Positions 60,941-64,000 of a stretch of 64,000 nt of DNA are shown piece after piece. The notes beneath the pieces were generated by a model. The model worked only from the letters and a program-made list of their open reading frames with translations, was not told where the DNA came from and did no database searches. Both the position numbers and the translations under genes were made by a program. Numbering within the stretch: position 1 is the stretch's first letter; the number at the start of each line of letters is the position of its first letter. This DNA is from Linnemannia hyalina (taxonomy: Eukaryota; Mortierellomycota; Mortierellomycetes; Mortierellales; Mortierellaceae), in the NCBI GenBank assembly GCA_019671135.1, contig JAHRHY010000021.1:806001-870000 (forward strand), in the 5' to 3' direction.

Positions 60941-61843
60941 GATCAACTATTTATTGCGCCATTATTCTTCCTTGCCAGGGACTCTATCTGTGTGTATTTT
61001 TCTTTTATTATTAGCCGTGACTTCCGAAAAAAAAAAAAAAAATTAAAATGAAAACAAAATAAAGGGGACTCTAGGTGATCTGTTGATCTCTATCTTTGCA
61101 ACAAGACGAGGGGACGAGGAACGAGGAATGAGGGACGAGGGACGAGGGACGAGGGACGAAGGACGATTGTGCTTTGGAAATTGTTTTTAATAAAAAGGTG
61201 AGTTTAAAACTAAGGGGCTATCTAGGTGTTGGTTGGGGAATTTATACGTGAGTGAATGCTAGATAGTTGTCGTGTTGGGTTTCTAGAGGTTTCTATGAGG
61301 CGGTGCTTTGATTAGTAATCAGAGGGAAGAAAAGTCTAGAAATGTTGGTGGCGTCATAGGTTAGTGTAACCTTATCAGAGTGAAACTCTGACAATCTTTC
61401 TTTTTCACGGCCGGAACACTCTCCCCGAATCTTTGAACGATCCTCCCCCATGTCCCATGCATCCAACCTCACGGCCCCCGATGCAACAAGACGAGGGTAC
61501 GTGTGGGTGTTTGTGAGGGGAAAAGAGGCGAGCGAACGAATGAAGAGGTGAACGAGGGAGGGAGACTAGTGTTTTTAGACGAACATTTAATAAAGGGTGA
61601 GTTATGAACTGCTGAACTATCTAGGTGTTGGTTAGGGAATTTATACGTGAGTGAATGCTAGATAGTTGTCGTGTCGGGTTTCTAGAGGTTTCTATGAGGC
61701 GTAGCTTTGATTAGTAATCAAGGGAAAGAAAAGTCTAGAAATGTTGGTGGCGTCATAGGTTGGTGTAACCTTATCAGAGTGAAACTCTGACACCCGATGT
61801 CGATATCGACGTTCACACGACCCTTCGCCTTATTCAGGAGGAA
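60941..61843. repeat. G-rich minisatellite and tandem duplication of about 300 bp
   Basis: (GGGACGA)n units lie at about 61103-61165. A block from GCAACAAGACGAGG to GTGAAACTCTGAC occurs at about 61097-61392 and again at 61482-61790, a period of about 385-400 bp. Within it, ATTTATACGTGAGTGAATGC and GTCTAGAAATGTTGGTGGCG are conserved. The second copy runs directly into the gag-like ORF, so these could be remnants of retroelement terminal repeats. No gene is seen here. Confidence 0.6.
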
Positions 61844-62737
61844 ATGCAGCAACAACAGGTCTTTATGCAGCAGCAGCAGGTCATTTTACAGCAGCAGCAA
61901 AACAGGATCCAACAACTGGAAGCCGAATCCATTGAGCAGGACGGCAGACTGGTCTACAGGAACCCTCGAGCAACCCTTATCAAGCTTCGCAAGGACCTTC
62001 TCAATGTTTACCCTGCCATTGGCGAACCCAAGTTCTTCGACTCGGAACTACCCAAGGACCACAACGTTTTCAACTGGAACGACTACCACTACACTGAGGG
62101 TATGGATTACAAACCTCCCCCGGTTCTGCAGCACTCCGAGGTTACCCTCACAGACGCGGCTAAGCGACACGAACGCGATTTGGTATCGATCCAAGGATTT
62201 TTGGCTCAATCGACCCGGTTCTTCGACACTTTCGCTTTCGAAGTCCTTGAAGATGGAGACGATCAATCGGATCTCGGCAAGAAGATACTCGGTCTCCTCA
62301 ACACGGTACGCATATCCACAGCCCACGACGCTTCCAGGATCAGTCGGATGCGAGAGAACCTTTACCTCGACGAACTCGGCATCAAGTATGGCAACGACAA
62401 GGAGGAATCCCTTTTCACTTTGGAATCACTGGCTGCCAAAAAAGCAGCCGCTGATCTGGTTCGGAAGACATATAAGAAGTTCGAGCCTCCAAAGGACAAG
62501 AACAAAAAACCTGACAACAAATCCAGCAAGGACAATTCAGGATCAGGCGACAAACGCAAGGACCAACAGTTCGGCAAGCCGCAACATAAAGACAAGTCAG
62601 GGTACAAATCCGACAACGGCAAGTCGGGTTACAAGTCGGACGGAGGCAAGTCTGGTGGCAAGCCTCGAAACAAGTCTGGTGGCGGACAAGGCAGGAAGCA
62701 GCCAGACCAGGGAAACGAAAGAGAGAAGTCGGATTAG
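61844..62737 (+). CDS. Gag-like orphan ORF
   Basis: 297 codons. The N-terminus is poly-Gln coiled-coil (MQQQQVFMQQQQVILQQQQN). The middle is a helical domain (RDLVSIQGFLAQSTRFFDTF, SDLGKKILGLLNTVRIS, RISRMRENLYLDELGI). The C-terminus is a Lys/Ser/Gly-rich basic repeat tail (KSGYKSDNGKSGYKSDGGKS). Helical core plus basic tail suits a retrotransposon nucleocapsid protein. No RT or protease follows. The frame is open upstream to about 61769, so the true start may lie earlier. Confidence 0.45.
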   Translation: MQQQQVFMQQQQVILQQQQNRIQQLEAESIEQDGRLVYRNPRATLIKLRKDLLNVYPAIGEPKFFDSELPKDHNVFNWNDYHYTEGMDYKPPPVLQHSEVTLTDAAKRHERDLVSIQGFLAQSTRFFDTFAFEVLEDGDDQSDLGKKILGLLNTVRISTAHDASRISRMRENLYLDELGIKYGNDKEESLFTLESLAAKKAAADLVRKTYKKFEPPKDKNKKPDNKSSKDNSGSGDKRKDQQFGKPQHKDKSGYKSDNGKSGYKSDGGKSGGKPRNKSGGGQGRKQPDQGNEREKSD

Positions 62738-63028
62738 TAGGAGGTCGACTTCTCCAGTTCCAGGAGGCATGGAGGGAGATGACGGATTCGACCTGGGTCA
62801 ACAACTGTCGAGAATCTAGACTAGAACAAGGCAGAGTCGACCTTTTCTTAGGCAGGATCAGGAAGAGAGGTGGAGGAAGAGAACAAAGGGAATAGGGAGT
62901 CAGATATGGGTTTTCAAGGTGTAGACAAAGTATTATTCAAGTTACTAGGTAAGGATCAAACTATTTGGGGTACTATGGGATATATATATGTGATTGTGAG
63001 CAATGCTAATTAATTGTCTTAGGCTCAT
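62738..63028. other. No gene seen
   Basis: AT-rich intergenic sequence with a TATATATAT run near 62981. Nothing is recognised. Confidence 0.4.
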
Positions 63029-63118
63029 TCAACTGCGCCCAAGGATCAACTGATCGTGCCAAGGGTCGACCGATCGTGCCAAGGGTCGACCGATCATGCC
63101 AAGAGTCGACTTATCATA
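63029..63118. repeat. 20-bp tandem repeat
   Basis: GATCGTGCCAAGGGTCGACC units lie at about 63053, 63073 and 63093 with flanking degenerate copies. They mark the truncated end of the Tc1 relic. Confidence 0.85.
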
Positions 63119-63804
63119 GGGAACGACGCGACAGTATCCATAGTACTCCAGGCTGTCCTTGAGGGTTGTATCAAGAATATGAATGTAATCCACCGCCTTC
63201 ATTGTTCCATCGTAGATCTGGCATCCATATCCTAGCCCCTTGCTTGTCATACATCCCCAAAACATCAGACTACCACCTCCATGCTTGACTGTTTTTTCAA
63301 TATGAAATGGCTGCAGCGAGGTATCCTGTTTTCTCGAGCAGTATTTGATCCCATCCGAGTTCCAGAGGTTAATCTTCGTCTCGTCTGAGAAGATAACACG
63401 CCTCCAGTCATCAACTGTCCAGTGTTGATGCGTCCTTGCCCATTTCGTACGTTCCTTCCTATGCTTCTTGGAAAGAAAGGGTTTTTTGGCTTTTCTCCTT
63501 CGCTGGATCCCGATATGTCGAAGGTTATTTAGGGTTGTTCGGTATGAGATTTGCACTCCTTCTTATCGTAGTTGCTTGTACACAGACCTGTCAGTACACT
63601 ACGGTTGATCTTCCGCAGTACAGTGGCCGAAAGAATACGAGGGCGTCCAGAGGTTTGGTTAGGAAGAGTTGAAAGGAAAGACTTTTTCAGCCTTGAAACC
63701 GTTGCTTTGCCTACACCAGTTGCTTGAGATACGTTGTTCATAGATCCTCCAGCCTGAAGAAGCGAAAGGACCCTGTCCTTGGTCCCGTTGTCAATACTTT
63801 TCAT
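63119..63804 (-). pseudogene. Tc1-like transposase relic
   Basis: ATG at 63804 starts a helix-turn-helix part (DRVLSLLQAGGSMNNVSQAT, GKATVSRLKK, TSGRPRILS). After a frameshift near 63545 the frame continues as ISYRTTLNNLRHIG, HQHWTVDDWRRVIFSDETK (first catalytic Asp), VKHGGGSLMFWGCM and DYIHILDTTL. The sequence stops being transposase at about 63119, before the second Asp and the Glu, where 20-bp tandem repeats begin. It is unrelated in detail to the intact Tc1 element at 46-47.5 kb. Confidence 0.85.
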
Positions 63805-64000
63805 CCTGAGTTGCTGCTGAAAAAAAATGGTGTCTGGTCAGGGAATGGTAAAATCAAAAGGCACTTTCTTTATATATTCATTGATTACTAATCATAAAGA
63901 ATACTATGAGATGACTAATACCGATCTAGGATGTTCTAGTGTGAGATTACGGTAAAGGATGCTATTGCAGAAAGCTAGTGAAAAAATGGTTCCAATGACC
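63805..64000. other. No gene seen
   Basis: AT-rich end of the window, presumably the 5' flank of the Tc1 relic. An inverted repeat end could not be found. Confidence 0.4.

Overview
The window looks like a transposon-saturated piece of a fungal nuclear genome. GT-AG introns of about 70-160 bp, a DIRS-type tyrosine-recombinase retroelement, a chromodomain Ty3/gypsy element, Helitrons, Tc1 elements, a Fanzor (eukaryotic TnpB-like) gene and effector-like multi-exon families together suggest an early-diverging fungus of the Mucoromycota, most likely Mortierellomycotina. That placement is an inference from family content, not from a marker gene.

Left part (1-9 kb): a pyrimidine-rich minisatellite, a short 28S rRNA fragment, a decaying minus-strand multi-exon gene with a PD-(D/E)XK-like C-terminus (about 1591-3560), and a minus-strand Fanzor gene (4491 to about 7190). 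The Fanzor keeps all three RuvC acidic residues but carries two in-frame stops, one frameshift and a lost zinc-ribbon cysteine. Just upstream of it lies the orphan 5' end of a host-type gene (7411-7851), a paralogue of the gene at 50.8-57.9 kb. 9-14.5 kb: two 495-bp direct repeats flank a DDE transposase ORF and an unusual acidic zinc-binding ORF with four internal repeats. 14.5-19.1 kb: a 3'-truncated Ty3/gypsy element.

Middle part (20-42.6 kb): a run of Helitrons. In order these are a 5'-truncated helicase (20030-21973), a 1.2-kb non-autonomous element (22145-23337), an almost complete Rep/Hel element (about 23338-29364, broken by one stop and one frameshift), and two decayed copies in inverted orientation (about 30.1-34.1 kb plus, 36.0-38.05 kb minus) whose 3' ends face each other. 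The Helitron subterminal regions are packed with mini-hairpins of the form GCGNAGC. A palindromic 289-bp DIRS derivative and a full DIRS element (38341-42592) follow; the DIRS polymerase ORF is cut by a solo LTR with a perfect 5-bp target duplication.

Right part (42.8-64 kb): an intact four-exon secreted serine beta-lactamase-like hydrolase; an intact Tc1 element with about 107-bp inverted repeats; a CRN-like P-loop/nuclease gene (48305-50809) split by a solo LTR; divergent from it, a second PD-(D/E)XK-like gene (50764-57922) whose second intron holds a complete chromovirus with apparently identical 207-bp LTRs and target duplication GCTGT; minisatellites; a small secreted cysteine protein; a gag-like ORF; and a truncated Tc1 relic.

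The clearest host genes are the hydrolase (42818-44792) and the small secreted protein (60644-60940). Most other coding sequence belongs to mobile elements or to effector-like families that those elements interrupt. In three cases (gene C, gene B, DIRS) the sequence shows the pre-insertion state directly. All intron and ORF calls are by eye and no database search was run.
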